Origin: Microcella humidisoli
GTDB lineage: Bacteria > Actinomycetota > Actinomycetes > Actinomycetales > Microbacteriaceae
NCBI RefSeq assembly: GCF_024362325.1
Contig: NZ_CP101497.1
Span: 1,674,001-1,738,000 of the forward strand
Length of the DNA: 64,000 bases
Reading direction: 5' to 3'
Every line of letters starts with the position of its first letter. Position 1 is the stretch's first letter. Of this stretch, positions 8,315 to 19,340 are shown piece by piece. The notes under the pieces are model-generated. The model had not been told where the DNA came from and did no database searches. It was given only the letters and a program-made list of their open reading frames with translations. The translations under genes were made by a program, and so were the position numbers.

Positions 8315-8441
8315 AAGTCGCCGCGAGGGAGTGGTCGGGGTCCGACGACCCGTGGGTCAACACGCTCATCGTCGTCGGCACAGTCAGCGCCGTGGGCGTC
8401 GCCCCTCGAGGTGAGCGGCCAGGGGGGAGTGTTGGCTCGGG

Positions 8442-9281
8442 CTAGAGGGTGATCTCGGTTCGGGCGCCGAGCGGCGTGGCGGCGAGCAGCGCTCCGCCCG
8501 CGGGCGACTCGAGCCCCGCGAACTCGCGCTCGAGGGCGTCGCGGCCCTCGCTGAAGTGCGTCCACTGGTCCACGTGCAGCCCGACCACGCGGCGCGCGCT
8601 GAGCACGAGGGCGGCGGCGCGGGCGTCCGCCGCCGTGAGGGTGAGGGCGGCGTCGATCGCCGGAACGCGGGCGGCGCCCGCGAACAGCACCGCGGCATCC
8701 ACCGTGCCGTATCGGGCGACGATCGTCTCGACGACCGAGACCTCTGAGTTGTCGCCCGAGACGTAGACGGTCGGGTGCCCGGGGGCGGTGAGCAGGAACC
8801 CGCAGACTGGCCCGAGCCGTTCGGCCCATTCGGCAGGGCCGTGCTGGGCGGGCAGGGCGTGCAGTCGAGCGCCCGCGGGCGCCAGCGAGGCGACGACCGT
8901 GCCGACCATGAGCGCGTCGTCGAGCGCGATCCCCTCGTCGTCGGCGAGCCCGATGACGCGAGCGGTACCGCCGCGGGTTCCGAGGTCTTCAGCCCCGGCG
9001 GGCGTCGTGACGACGAGCGGCAGGGTCAGCGCGAGGTTGCGGCCCTGGTGATCGAGGTTGTCCTCGTGGTGGTGGTGCGAGACGAGGGCGGCGTCGATGC
9101 GCCCGAGCTCATCGACGGCGACAGCGGGGCCGTCGGTCTTCTCGAGGTCGTCGTCATCGGGCCCGTAGCGCTGGGGCTCGTCGAAGGTGGGGTCGAGCAG
9201 CAGCCGCAGGCCCGCCCACTCCAGCAGGGCGGTGGGGCCGCCGACGACCGTGACGGCGATGGATGCTGCGCTCGAGCTCAT
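8442..9281 (-). CDS. MBL-fold metallohydrolase (UlaG-like)
   Basis: 279-aa metallo-beta-lactamase-fold protein. The metal-binding motif SHHHHEDNLDH lies at about residues 69-79, preceded by LLLDPTFDEP (strand with the DPT motif seen in UlaG-like enzymes) and followed by YVSGDNSE (third metal ligand) and a late histidine in VVGLHVDQWTHF. This group contains hydrolases and oxidoreductases with unknown small-molecule substrates. Monocistronic, convergent with the GNAT fragment, and 9 bp from the start-side end of the next gene. Confidence 0.85.
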   Translation of the reverse strand: MSSSAASIAVTVVGGPTALLEWAGLRLLLDPTFDEPQRYGPDDDDLEKTDGPAVAVDELGRIDAALVSHHHHEDNLDHQGRNLALTLPLVVTTPAGAEDLGTRGGTARVIGLADDEGIALDDALMVGTVVASLAPAGARLHALPAQHGPAEWAERLGPVCGFLLTAPGHPTVYVSGDNSEVSVVETIVARYGTVDAAVLFAGAARVPAIDAALTLTAADARAAALVLSARRVVGLHVDQWTHFSEGRDALEREFAGLESPAGGALLAATPLGARTEITL

Positions 9282-9290
9282 GCTGCGACC

Positions 9291-10142
9291 CTAGCCGCGG
9301 TCGGGAAACCCGTGGGGCAGCGCCGCGAGAGTGGGCTGCAACTCATCGAGCCGCGCCCGCTCGAGCCGCAGCGCCGTCGCCTCACGGCTTCGGCGCAGCG
9401 CGGCGACGGCCGCGAGGAACAGTTCGGGGTCGCCCGCCGGCACCGGCGAGACGAAGAGCGCCGCCTCGATCGCGAGGTCGCGCGCGATGCGCTCGCGCGT
9501 CGCGGGAGTGTGCCCGCCCGCCTGGCGCAGGAACTGGGCGATACGGCGAGCGAGTGCGTCGGGCAGCCGAGCGACGTCGGCGGTCGAGGCCCACTCGGTG
9601 AGCTCGACAGGAACCCCGTAGACGGGAGCGTTCACCGTGCCCACGCGCTCGTACTGGCTGTAGGTGCCGGCGAGTAGATCGCCGAGCCGCTTCGCGCGCG
9701 TGTTGAGCATCGCCACGACGACGGCGAGCCCGCCGAAGGTGAACACGATCTCGACGACGCCGACGAACGAGCGGATGACGGCGTGACGGAACGCGATGGC
9801 ACCGCCGTCGTCGCGCACGATGCGGTCGCCGAGCGCGAGGCGCCCGAGCGACTTGCCCTGCGCCGCCGTCTCCACGACGGCCGGCAGCAGCACGAGCCCC
9901 ACGACGATGCAGGCGATGACGATCGCCGTGCCGAGCTCTTCCGGCACCCCGATCGAGAAGGCCACCGAGAGCGAGAGCCACACGAGCAGCCCCGTCACGA
10001 TCGAGTAGAGCAGGTAGTCGATGATGCCGCCCGCCATGCGCAGCACGACGCTCGTCGGCCGCAGCTCAAGGGCCACGGCTTCGCCCGTCAGCAGCTCGCG
10101 CTCGGCGTCGTACTCGCTCGCGGCGTTCTGCGGGCTCGACAT
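9291..10142 (-). CDS. RDD-family membrane protein
   Basis: 283 aa. After about 25 residues come hydrophobic segments of an RDD domain: GGIIDYLLYSIVTGLLVWLS (with the arginine/aspartate pattern), VIACIVVGLVLLPAVVE, then the conserved GKSLGRLALGDRIVRDDGG loop and a third helix. The C-terminal 110 residues are soluble and helical with no named domain. RDD proteins are poorly characterised; some have been linked to ion transport. Divergent from the SpoIIM-family gene with only 16 bp between the start codons, so the two are probably co-regulated. In actinobacteria RDD and SpoIIM genes often lie by a MoxR-DUF58 operon, as here. Confidence 0.88.
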   Translation of the reverse strand: MSSPQNAASEYDAERELLTGEAVALELRPTSVVLRMAGGIIDYLLYSIVTGLLVWLSLSVAFSIGVPEELGTAIVIACIVVGLVLLPAVVETAAQGKSLGRLALGDRIVRDDGGAIAFRHAVIRSFVGVVEIVFTFGGLAVVVAMLNTRAKRLGDLLAGTYSQYERVGTVNAPVYGVPVELTEWASTADVARLPDALARRIAQFLRQAGGHTPATRERIARDLAIEAALFVSPVPAGDPELFLAAVAALRRSREATALRLERARLDELQPTLAALPHGFPDRG

Positions 10143-10158
10143 GCCATCATCTAAACAG

Positions 10159-11154
10159 ATGGATCTCGACGCCTACTCAACAGCCCACGCCGCCGAATGG
10201 GATCGGCTGCGTGAACTCGCGCGCCGTCGGCGCTTCGCCGGCCGCGACGCCGACGAGCTCATCGAGCACTACCAGGCGGGTGCCACCCAGCTCTCGGCGA
10301 TCACGACGAGTGCCGGCCAGGTTCCGCAAGCGGCCTCGCTCAGCGTGCTGCTGTCGCGCGCGCGGCTGCGGTTCACGGGGGCGACGGCCGAGCCGCTCGC
10401 CCAGCTGGCCCGCTTCGCGACGCGCGAGGTGCCGGCGGCGCTGTACCGCATCCGGTATCTGACGCTCGTCGTGGCCGGACTCTTCGCCGTCATCGCGACC
10501 CTCTACGCCGTGTGGGTGGCCTCGAACCCCGCCGTCATCGCCGCGTTGGGCGACTACGAGGATCTGCGCCGCTACGCGGAGGAAGACTTCGTCGGCTACT
10601 ACAGCGCGTCGAGCGAAGCCGTCTTCGGCCTGCAGGTGTTCAGCAACAACGCCTGGATCGCCGCACAGTCAGTGGCCTTCGGCATCACGGGCGTCTACGT
10701 GCCGTTCATCGTGTTCCAGAACGCGCAGAACCTCGGGCTGAGCGCGGGCATCATGACCGAGTTCGACCGCCTCGACGTGTTCTTCCTCAACATCCTGCCG
10801 CACGGCCAGCTCGAGATCTACGCGATCTTCGTGGCCGCGGCGGGCGGGCTCATGATCTTCTGGTCGTGGGTGTCGCCCGGTCCGCGCACACGCCTGCAGG
10901 CGCTCGCGGAGGACGGCCGCTCGCTGTTCTCGATCATCGGCGGCCTCGTTGCGGCGCTGCTCGTGAGCGGCATCATCGAGGGCTACGTGACGCGGCAGGA
11001 GTGGCCCGACGTCATCCGCATCGGTATCGGCACGGTCGCGCTCGTCGCCTTCCTGCTCTACCAGTGGATGCTCGGGGGCCGAGCCTTCCGCGACGGAGAG
11101 ACGGGCGACCTCGACCCGATCAGCCGCGGCGCCCGGGTCGTCGTCGGCGACTGA
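10159..11154 (+). CDS. SpoIIM/DUF95-family integral membrane protein
   Basis: 331 aa from the ATG at 10159 (MDLDAYSTAHAAEWDRL). The first 95 residues are helical and charged; then come about five membrane segments (roughly residues 103-122, 170-195, 200-220, 225-245, 260-320). Charge-patterned loops such as FSNNAWIAAQSVAFGITG and ILPHGQLEIYAIFVAAAGG match the stage II sporulation protein M family, which in non-sporulating actinobacteria is associated with MoxR/DUF58 clusters. The start has a -10-like TCTAAA just upstream and no ribosome-binding site, so translation is probably leaderless. Earlier in-frame starts lie inside the divergent RDD gene. Confidence 0.85.
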   Translation: MDLDAYSTAHAAEWDRLRELARRRRFAGRDADELIEHYQAGATQLSAITTSAGQVPQAASLSVLLSRARLRFTGATAEPLAQLARFATREVPAALYRIRYLTLVVAGLFAVIATLYAVWVASNPAVIAALGDYEDLRRYAEEDFVGYYSASSEAVFGLQVFSNNAWIAAQSVAFGITGVYVPFIVFQNAQNLGLSAGIMTEFDRLDVFFLNILPHGQLEIYAIFVAAAGGLMIFWSWVSPGPRTRLQALAEDGRSLFSIIGGLVAALLVSGIIEGYVTRQEWPDVIRIGIGTVALVAFLLYQWMLGGRAFRDGETGDLDPISRGARVVVGD

Positions 11155-11156
11155 GC

Positions 11157-11186
11157 CGGCGGGGCGGTTCCGCTGCCTTGCCGCCG
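11157..11186. terminator. Possible bidirectional terminator
   Basis: CGGCGG (11157-11162) and CCGCCG (11181-11186) can pair around an inner GCGG-TT-CCGC hairpin, in the 40-bp gap between convergent genes. No T-tract, so weak. Confidence 0.35.
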
Positions 11187-11194
11187 CGCGGTCG

Positions 11195-13057
11195 TCAGGC
11201 CCTGCGGCGCGTGGTTCGGGCCATGATCACGACGATGGCGACGATACCGAGCACGACGGCCGCGATTCCTGCCCACAGCCAGGGCGAGACGCCCGCTGCG
11301 GCCGCAGGCTCGTCCGCGACGAGCGTGACGGGCACACTGACCTCGATCGGTTCGATCGTGTCGGGCACGGGAATGCCGACATTCTCGTCGGGCTCGAGGA
11401 CGACGCGCACAATGAGGTCGTAATCCCCGGGCTCCACGCCCTCCGGCAAGGAACCGGAGAGCGTGACATCGCCGTCGCCAGTGAGTTCTTGCTGGTCGAT
11501 GAGAATCTCGCCCTCATTGAGGACGGTACGAGCGTTCCTACCGGAGGCGTCCGCGAAAGGAGCAATTGAGTTTGCGAGGCCCTGGTTGAACGGGTCTTCG
11601 TCCGTAGTGGGGGGGCGGTAGTCGGCGAAAAGGAAGACGACCTGCGCTCGCCAGGGCATGTCGCTCCAGGTAGGGGGGCGAGGTCCGGTCAGGCCTGTGG
11701 AGGGGTCGATCACGTTGACGTCTGTCAAGCCGTCGGGAAACATCCGACTCAACGCCAGCCGCATGTTCAGATCGGGCAACTGGTTGATGGGAACCGCGTA
11801 GCGGTACGTAAGACCGCGATCATCGACTGCCTCAAACAAGCCCTGCACATTCGTGACCAGGATGTCTTGCAAGATGTCGCGCGCGGGCGAGTCAGTAGCG
11901 AGCGCGGTCGACACCTCGATCAGCTGCCCCGGCAGATCCGTGATGATCGTCGTGGGCACCGCGGGGGGCGCGATGTTCAGGTTCGGGAGCGTCACGAACG
12001 ACGGCGGCGAGATGATGAGGTTCGGCGGGGGGATGACGATCACCGACTGCACGGTCAGAGCGATCGACTCGGACGTGCTCGAGGAGGCGTTGCCCCGGGC
12101 ATCCGCGTGCACGATTGACAGCGTGTACGAACCGACGGGCAATCCTGTTGCGGTGCACGACCAGGTGCCCCCGACGCTCACGGTCAGCGGCCCGCAGACG
12201 GTTGTTGCGCCTGCCGTGACGCGCACGGTGCCCGATGCCTCAGCCGTGCCCGCGAGCACGAACGCCCCCGGCCCCACCGTGAGGGTTGAACCTGCCGGCG
12301 TCGTGAACGTGGCGGGCACGGTCGGTCCGGTCGTGTCGAGGGTGTAGGTGGTCGTCGCGGCGAGCGACGTGCCACTCACACCCCCCGCCGTGCGGGTCTG
12401 CGTGACGGCCAGGTCGAGCGGGCCGTCCAGTGCTCCGGCGACCGAGATGGAGCACGTCCACGTTCCCGCCATCGCGACGGTGGCGATGCAGACCTCGTCT
12501 CCTTCGACGGTCAGCCGAACGGTCGCACTCGTCGTTCCGGCGAGCGGCGTGACGGTTCCCGAGATGGTCGGCGACGTGCTCGAGCTCACCACGCCCGTCG
12601 AGGCCGAGTCGAAGGCGGGGGGCGAGAGCGCGACGATCGTGCGGCTGATGGTTTCAGCGGGGAGCGAGAGTCCGCCCACGTCTTCCATCCGCTGCGCGCC
12701 GACGGTTCCGACGAACGACCCAAGGGTCACGTCGCAGCTCCAGGCGCCGTTGACCACCGTGGTCGAGCACGGGTACCCGAAGGCGAACGTGCCGGCATCG
12801 ATGGTCTCGATGCGCACGGTTGCGCCATCCGGACCGGTGCCCGTCAGTGTCGTGACGGTGGCTCCGCTGGCGGAGTACTGCACGACGCCCGAGGTCGCGG
12901 GCGCCGGATCGTCGAACGTGAACGGGGTGTCGACCGCCGCGATCGCCGCGGTCGGAAACACGAGTGCGGAGGCGATGATCGCAACCGCCGAGACGGTGGC
13001 GATGCGGCGAACGGGTCGGCGCACGCGCGCGCCTGAATTCGGGTGATGCGTCGGCAT
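11195..13057 (-). CDS. Secreted, membrane-anchored surface protein with Ig-like repeats
   Basis: 620 aa. Signal peptide: basic start ending RRPVRRI, then a hydrophobic core and an Ala-rich cleavage region before VDTPFTF. Three Ig-like repeats follow, each with a cysteine pair in the pattern C-x9-11-W-S/T-C (YPC...GAWSC, EVC...GTWTC, VCG...GTWSC), which suggests one disulfide per repeat. A Pro-rich bridge (about residues 300-325) leads to a second folded region of some 250 residues I cannot name. One transmembrane helix and the basic tail ARTTRRRA end the protein; no LPXTG/LAXTG motif precedes it, so it is held by the helix. Function unknown; adhesion or envelope structure is a guess. Confidence 0.75.
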   Translation of the reverse strand: MPTHHPNSGARVRRPVRRIATVSAVAIIASALVFPTAAIAAVDTPFTFDDPAPATSGVVQYSASGATVTTLTGTGPDGATVRIETIDAGTFAFGYPCSTTVVNGAWSCDVTLGSFVGTVGAQRMEDVGGLSLPAETISRTIVALSPPAFDSASTGVVSSSTSPTISGTVTPLAGTTSATVRLTVEGDEVCIATVAMAGTWTCSISVAGALDGPLDLAVTQTRTAGGVSGTSLAATTTYTLDTTGPTVPATFTTPAGSTLTVGPGAFVLAGTAEASGTVRVTAGATTVCGPLTVSVGGTWSCTATGLPVGSYTLSIVHADARGNASSSTSESIALTVQSVIVIPPPNLIISPPSFVTLPNLNIAPPAVPTTIITDLPGQLIEVSTALATDSPARDILQDILVTNVQGLFEAVDDRGLTYRYAVPINQLPDLNMRLALSRMFPDGLTDVNVIDPSTGLTGPRPPTWSDMPWRAQVVFLFADYRPPTTDEDPFNQGLANSIAPFADASGRNARTVLNEGEILIDQQELTGDGDVTLSGSLPEGVEPGDYDLIVRVVLEPDENVGIPVPDTIEPIEVSVPVTLVADEPAAAAGVSPWLWAGIAAVVLGIVAIVVIMARTTRRRA

Positions 13058-13197
13058 GAGCACTCTCTCGGGCGCAGGGGCACCATGGAGTGCCGGGGGT
13101 TTATGGCGCCAGACTAACCCGAGTTGAGGCTGTTTGGACTGCAAATGGGCCGCGAGATCTGCCGACGCCGTTGACCCCCTCGCGCCGAGTCGCGCGA

Positions 13198-14535
13198 CTA
13201 CAGCCGTCCGGCCGCCTTGTAGGCGAGGTACCGATCGGCGACCGCGGGCGGCAGGTCGAGCGGCGCCGCGCTGACGACATCGCCGCCCAACCGGCGCACG
13301 GCGGCCGCGACGCGCTCGGCGTCGAGCAGGGCACGCTCGGCCGCGGCGGCCCGGTAGACCGACGCCCGAGTGTCGCGCTCGCCGGCCGCGTCGAGCAGCG
13401 CGGGGTCGGTCACCGCGGCGACGAGCACGAGGTGCCGGGTTGTGAGCTGCGGCAGCATCGCCAGCAGACTGCGTGTCGCGCCGGGCGACTCGAGCGGCAC
13501 GCACAGCACGACGAGCGAGCGCTGCGCCGTCATCGACCGCACGAGCCCGGGCACGGCCGTGTAGTCGGTCTCGATGAGCGCGGGGTCGATCGGCGCCATG
13601 GTCTCGACGAGCTTCGCGAGCAGGTCGGCACCGCGGGCTCCCTGCACACGGCCCCGCACGCGCCGGTCGAACACGGCGACGTCGACGCGGTCGCCCGCGC
13701 GGTCGGCGAGGGCGCTCAGCAGCAGGGTCGACTCGAAGGCAGTATCGAGCCGTGTCTCGTCGGCGATGCGGGCGGCGGCGGTGCGCCCCGAGTCGACGAT
13801 GACGACGACGTGCCGGTCGCGCTCGGGCCGCCACGTGCGCACCATGAGCGTCTGCCCGGGCGCGCCGCCGGGTCCGGGCCCGCCCGAGCGTCGCGCCGTC
13901 GCGCGCCAGTCGATCGATCGCACGTCGTCGCCGCGCACGTACTCGCGCAGGCTGTCGAACTCGGTGCCCTGGCCGCGCACCATGACGCTCGTGCGGCCGT
14001 CGAGCTCGCGCAAGCGCGCGAGCCGCGAGGGCAGGTGCTTGCGCGCGGCGAACTCGGGCAGCACCGTGATGGCCCCGGGCACGCGGATGCTCGCCTGCCG
14101 CTCGGCGAGCCGCAGCGGTCCTCGGGCGCGCACCGTGACGAGCGCCGTGCGGCGCTCGCCCCGGCGCCACGGCGTGAGCTCGGTGACGATCGCCCGGCGT
14201 TCGCCGGGCGGCACGAGCAGCCGCTGCCGGGTCGGGGCCGCACCGGCCGAGGGCTCCCACGCATCGCGGATCATGCCGCGCATCATTCGCCGCGAGGGGT
14301 TGGTGACCAGCAGCGTCGCGGTCGCGGTCTCGGTCAGCCGCACCCGGGCATCCGTCTGGCGCTGCAGGCGCAGCGCGCGCGGCGACGCCGCGAGCGCGAG
14401 GTCGAGGCCCGCGAGCACGACGCACAGCACGAGCCAGCCGAGCAGCACGAGCCCGGCGGGCGCGACCGGCGACAGCGCGACGACGGGCACGACGCCGAGG
14501 GCGACGAGCAGCACGAACCACCCGGTGAGGGCCAT
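13198..14535 (-). CDS. DUF58 domain-containing protein
   Basis: 445 aa. Two N-terminal membrane helices (about residues 4-24 and 28-48), a beta-rich middle part (LTETATATLLVTNPSRR), then the DUF58 core with the hallmark REYVRGDDVRSIDWRATARR at about residues 200-220. A von Willebrand A-like region follows (VVVIVDSGRTAAARI, with a D-x-S-type metal site). DUF58 proteins pair with MoxR AAA+ ATPases, thought to act as chaperones in maturing envelope or metal-dependent complexes. It is 16 nt downstream of moxR in the same operon. The start is the ATG at 14535; its ribosome-binding site is weak. Confidence 0.9.
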   Translation of the reverse strand: MALTGWFVLLVALGVVPVVALSPVAPAGLVLLGWLVLCVVLAGLDLALAASPRALRLQRQTDARVRLTETATATLLVTNPSRRMMRGMIRDAWEPSAGAAPTRQRLLVPPGERRAIVTELTPWRRGERRTALVTVRARGPLRLAERQASIRVPGAITVLPEFAARKHLPSRLARLRELDGRTSVMVRGQGTEFDSLREYVRGDDVRSIDWRATARRSGGPGPGGAPGQTLMVRTWRPERDRHVVVIVDSGRTAAARIADETRLDTAFESTLLLSALADRAGDRVDVAVFDRRVRGRVQGARGADLLAKLVETMAPIDPALIETDYTAVPGLVRSMTAQRSLVVLCVPLESPGATRSLLAMLPQLTTRHLVLVAAVTDPALLDAAGERDTRASVYRAAAAERALLDAERVAAAVRRLGGDVVSAAPLDLPPAVADRYLAYKAAGRL

Positions 14536-14551
14536 GGCTAGCGCCCGATCA

Positions 14552-15504
<953 letters not shown>

Positions 15505-15508
<4 letters not shown>

Positions 15509-16749
15509 GCGTCCATTCTTCCGGTCGGAGCGGGGTCGGTGGCGGTACTGAGGTCGTCGAGCCCGACGCGGCGCGCGATGTGCGACTCGAGCTCGAGCAG
15601 GCCGTCGCTGAGCTCGATGAGCTCGCGGTCGCTCGACGGCTCGCGGTCGATGAGCAGGGCGCGCAGGGCGGCCGGATCGCGGCCCGTGATGGCGGCGACG
15701 GCCGTCACGATGTCGTCGACCCCGGCCCCGCGGCCGAGCGCGAGCCCCGCGGCGATGCGGCGCAGCGTGCCGACCCGCAGCGCGTCGATGGCGCGCAGTC
15801 GCGAGCCCTCGCGCGCGTAGAGGCGGGCGCGACCCTCCATGGTCTCGGTCGTCTTCACGACGACGGGCAGGTTCTCGACGACGACGGGGCCGAAGCGGCG
15901 ACCGCGCCAGAACGCGGCGGCGAGCCCGACGAGCACCGCGAGCCAGGCGACGGGGTTCACCCAGTCGGGCGTCAACTCGCCGATCGTCGGCGCCGACAGA
16001 TCGGCCGGCGTGGGCTGGTACCAGACGAGGGTCGGATGCTCGCCGAGCAGTCCGAGGGCGAGCGCGGCGTTGCCGGCCAGCGTGATGTCGCCGTTCTGCA
16101 GCACGCTGCCCGCCCCGAGCACGCTCACCTGCCGCCCCTCGACGTCGAGCCGCACGAGGCCCGCGCCCGTCTCCCCGGCGTCGAAGCAGACCTCGCCGTC
16201 GATCGTGCTGTAGCCGATGCCGGTCGCGCGCACGCTTCCCGCCCGCTCGGCGGCCGGCACCGTGCACCCCGCGGCGAGCTCGAGCGGGTCGCCGCTGTCG
16301 CTGAGCGGCGCTGCGGTGAGGGCATCGATGCGCAGGGCATCCAGTGCCGTCTGGGTCGGCTCGGCGATGACGAGGTGGTCGGCGACGCCCAGCAGGAGCG
16401 GCCACTGCTCGTCGCCGAGGATCTCGCGGGTGTCGCCGACGAACAGCGTCGTGCCCTCTCCGTCGAGCGCGGCGAGCGCCTCGTCGAGCCGGCCGACGGT
16501 CACGACCTCGACGCCGGCGTCCCGCAGCACCTCGAGCACCGCGCGCGAGCCCGCGGGGGCCGTCTCGTCGGCGCCCCAGCGCTGCGGCTCGCGCGAGGCG
16601 CCGCTGAGCGCGACCGTCACGCCCCCGAGCACGAGCAGGCCGGCGATCGCGACCGCCCAGTAGAGCGATCGCCGCACGGCGCGCCGCACCGTGGGCGTCG
16701 TGATGACGCTCGACAGCTCGGCGTTGAGGTCGGTCGTGGGTGCGCTCAT
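15505..16749 (-). CDS. DUF4350 domain-containing membrane protein
   Basis: 414 aa. A transmembrane helix at about residues 33-52 (WAVAIAGLLVLGGVTVALSG) is followed by a DUF4350 domain. It resembles a class I amidotransferase/Rossmann-like fold without the catalytic residues (GSRAVLEVLRDAGVEV, LFVGDTREILGD). A second helix is at about 268-285 (WVNPVAWLAVLVGLAAAFW) and a helical cytoplasmic tail closes the chain. Usual neighbour of DUF4129 and MoxR genes, as here, with 4-nt overlaps on both sides. Specific function unknown. Confidence 0.88.
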
Positions 16750-17402
16750 CGGGGGGCCGTGACCATGGCGTCGAGCTCGTCGTGCAGCGGCGAGGGGGCG
16801 GCGTCGAGCGTCTCATCGAGCGCGCGCACGGCCGCGTAGTGCTCGGCCGTCCCCGGCCGGCCGAGGTAGCGCACCCCGTCGAATCGGTCGGCGGCGGCCT
16901 CCAGCGCCCCCGCGTGCTCGGGAAACCGGCGGCCGGCGGCCCGCGCGAAGCCGTGCGCCGTCATGCCCGGCAGCGCCGAGACGAGCGTGCGCTCGTCGAG
17001 CGCCCGCGCAATGGCACGGAATCGCTCGGCGATCGCACGATCGAAATCGCCGGCGCCCGCGGCCCGCTCGGCATCGCGCCGCAGCTCGCGCGCCGAGCGG
17101 CGGTCGCGCTCGCCGAACAGCTCGGCGTCGTGTCGGCTGCGGGCGCGCCAGCGCGGCAGCCCGTACACGAGCAGCGCGGCCCCGATCGCGGCCGCGATGA
17201 GCACCGCACCGATGACGAGCGCGAGCGCGGGCGGTCCGCCGCCCTCACCGAGTGAGAGCGATCCGAACCAGTCGAGCACGGCCTGCGAGAGAAGGTCGAA
17301 CCAGGTCGGCTGGCTCTCGGCGTAGGCCGGGTCGCTGAGCTCGTCGAGCAGCAGCTCGCGAGCATCCGGAGCATCGGGCTCGACCGGCACGCCTCGGATC
17401 AC
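16746..17402 (-). CDS. DUF4129 domain-containing membrane protein
   Basis: 218 aa, GTG start overlapping the preceding gene's stop by 4 nt. One transmembrane helix at about residues 62-84 (LALVIGAVLIAAAIGAALLV). The rest is a helical cytoplasmic domain in which RAIAERFRAIARALDERTLVSALPGMTA is the typical DUF4129 core. DUF4129 is sometimes found fused to transglutaminase-like proteins in the same kind of MoxR cluster; here it stands alone. Function unknown beyond membership of this membrane complex. Confidence 0.85.
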   Translation of the reverse strand: MIRGVPVEPDAPDARELLLDELSDPAYAESQPTWFDLLSQAVLDWFGSLSLGEGGGPPALALVIGAVLIAAAIGAALLVYGLPRWRARSRHDAELFGERDRRSARELRRDAERAAGAGDFDRAIAERFRAIARALDERTLVSALPGMTAHGFARAAGRRFPEHAGALEAAADRFDGVRYLGRPGTAEHYAAVRALDETLDAAPSPLHDELDAMVTAPR

Positions 17403-18547
17403 GGCGCGCGACGGTAGGGGTCATCGGCCGCCGCGCCGCTCGCGCGCACCTCGACGAAGCGCTGCAGCTCGAGATCGAGCCCCTCGGTGCGCATGCGTCG
17501 GTCGATGTAGAGCAGCGAGGCGGCCGAGGTCGTCAGCACGGCGCCGATCGCGCCGACGACCGCGGTGATGGCGATGACGATGACGTTGAGCACGAGGAAC
17601 AGGGTCAGATCGGTCTCGAGCTGGCCGGCGGGGTTGACGAGCGGTGCCGCGAACGTCGCCGCGAACTGGAACGGCGTCGTCACGACGCTCGCCGCGACGT
17701 TGACCATCACCGAGACGAGAAGCAGAGTGCCCAGGATGCGCCAGAAGGCGCCGCGAACGAGGCCCCACGAGCGGCGCACGGCAGTCAGGATCGGGAGGCG
17801 CTCGATCATGATGCCCGCGGGGACGAAGGCGAGCATCGTCGAGATCCAGACGCTCACGACGATGAGGCCGAGCACGCCGACGATCAGCACGATCACCCCG
17901 CCCGCGATCGCGAGCGGGTCGCCAAGCGCGAAGAAGCCGATACTGATGCCGGCCAGAACCGAGAAGGCGATGACGACCGCAACACCGACGAGGGCCGTCC
18001 AGCCGATGAGCGGCCACCAGCGACCGCGTCCCCGGTCGAGCAGCTGGCGCAGCGTCAGCTTCTCACCGAGCGTCGCGCGCGACACTTCGAGCGAGATGAC
18101 CCCCTGCAGCAGGGCTTGCGCGACGATCGAGATGCCGACGGCGAGCAGCGTCGCCACGAGCGTGAGGGCGAGCGTGCCCACGATGATCGTCTCGGAGTCG
18201 GCGAAGCTCGCGCGCGAGGCGCGGTCGATGCCCGAGACGACGATGACCGTGGTGATGCCCGTCGAGAGGAACACGACGAGGGCGTTGAGCAGCAGGGCTG
18301 CGCCGAACGTGGGGCGCGGATTGCGCCGCAGCACCTGGAAGCTCGCGCCCAGCACGGTGCCGAACTCGAGGGGGCGCAGGGGGATGAGCCCGGGCTTCGG
18401 CGGCGGCGTCCATCCGCCCGCGCCCGGGGTGGGCGCGGCGGCGGGGCTCGCGTCGCCCGCGGGGCCGTAGGGGCCCGGGCTCACGGGCGCGGGCCCAGAT
18501 GCCGCGGAGGGGTCTCCGGGTGAGGCCCAAGAGGTGGAGTCGCTCAC
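17399..18547 (-). CDS. Multi-pass membrane protein (GPDPase-membrane-domain-like)
   Basis: 382 aa from the GTG at 18547, which has AAGGG 7 nt upstream; an in-frame GTG at 18598 would add 17 residues but has no good site. The N-terminal 60 residues are Pro/Gly/Ala-rich and low-complexity. Then LIPLRPLEFGTVLGASFQVLRRNPRPTFG precedes about six hydrophobic segments. This pattern matches the membrane domain linked to glycerophosphodiester phosphodiesterases (PF10110-like) without any catalytic domain. First gene of the MoxR operon, divergent from mtrA with about 90 bp between, a region that must hold both promoters. Confidence 0.75.
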   Translation of the reverse strand: MSDSTSWASPGDPSAASGPAPVSPGPYGPAGDASPAAAPTPGAGGWTPPPKPGLIPLRPLEFGTVLGASFQVLRRNPRPTFGAALLLNALVVFLSTGITTVIVVSGIDRASRASFADSETIIVGTLALTLVATLLAVGISIVAQALLQGVISLEVSRATLGEKLTLRQLLDRGRGRWWPLIGWTALVGVAVVIAFSVLAGISIGFFALGDPLAIAGGVIVLIVGVLGLIVVSVWISTMLAFVPAGIMIERLPILTAVRRSWGLVRGAFWRILGTLLLVSVMVNVAASVVTTPFQFAATFAAPLVNPAGQLETDLTLFLVLNVIVIAITAVVGAIGAVLTTSAASLLYIDRRMRTEGLDLELQRFVEVRASGAAADDPYRRAP

Positions 18548-18640
18548 GTGCTGGCCCTTCGTCGTCGCCTGAGGTCTGCTCGGAACGTATGGTGTCACAC
18601 TCGTCTAGGCTGGGGCCAAACACGAACCGGAGGTCGCCCG

Positions 18641-19321
<681 letters not shown>

Positions 19322-19340
19322 GGGCGAGTCGGCCCAGCCC

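Larger units (their letters stand above)
8219..8441. other. Remnant-like gap between convergent genes
   Basis: No intact gene. It holds a 12-bp direct repeat (8224-8235 and 8238-8249), a 51-bp inverted repeat (8264-8314), and an open stretch in frame 8299-8445 (+) with no start whose translation (WVNTLIVVGTVSAVGVAPRG) resembles a hydrophobic segment. With the shortened GNAT frame this suggests an old deletion or insertion scar. The open frame may be chance. Confidence 0.4.
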
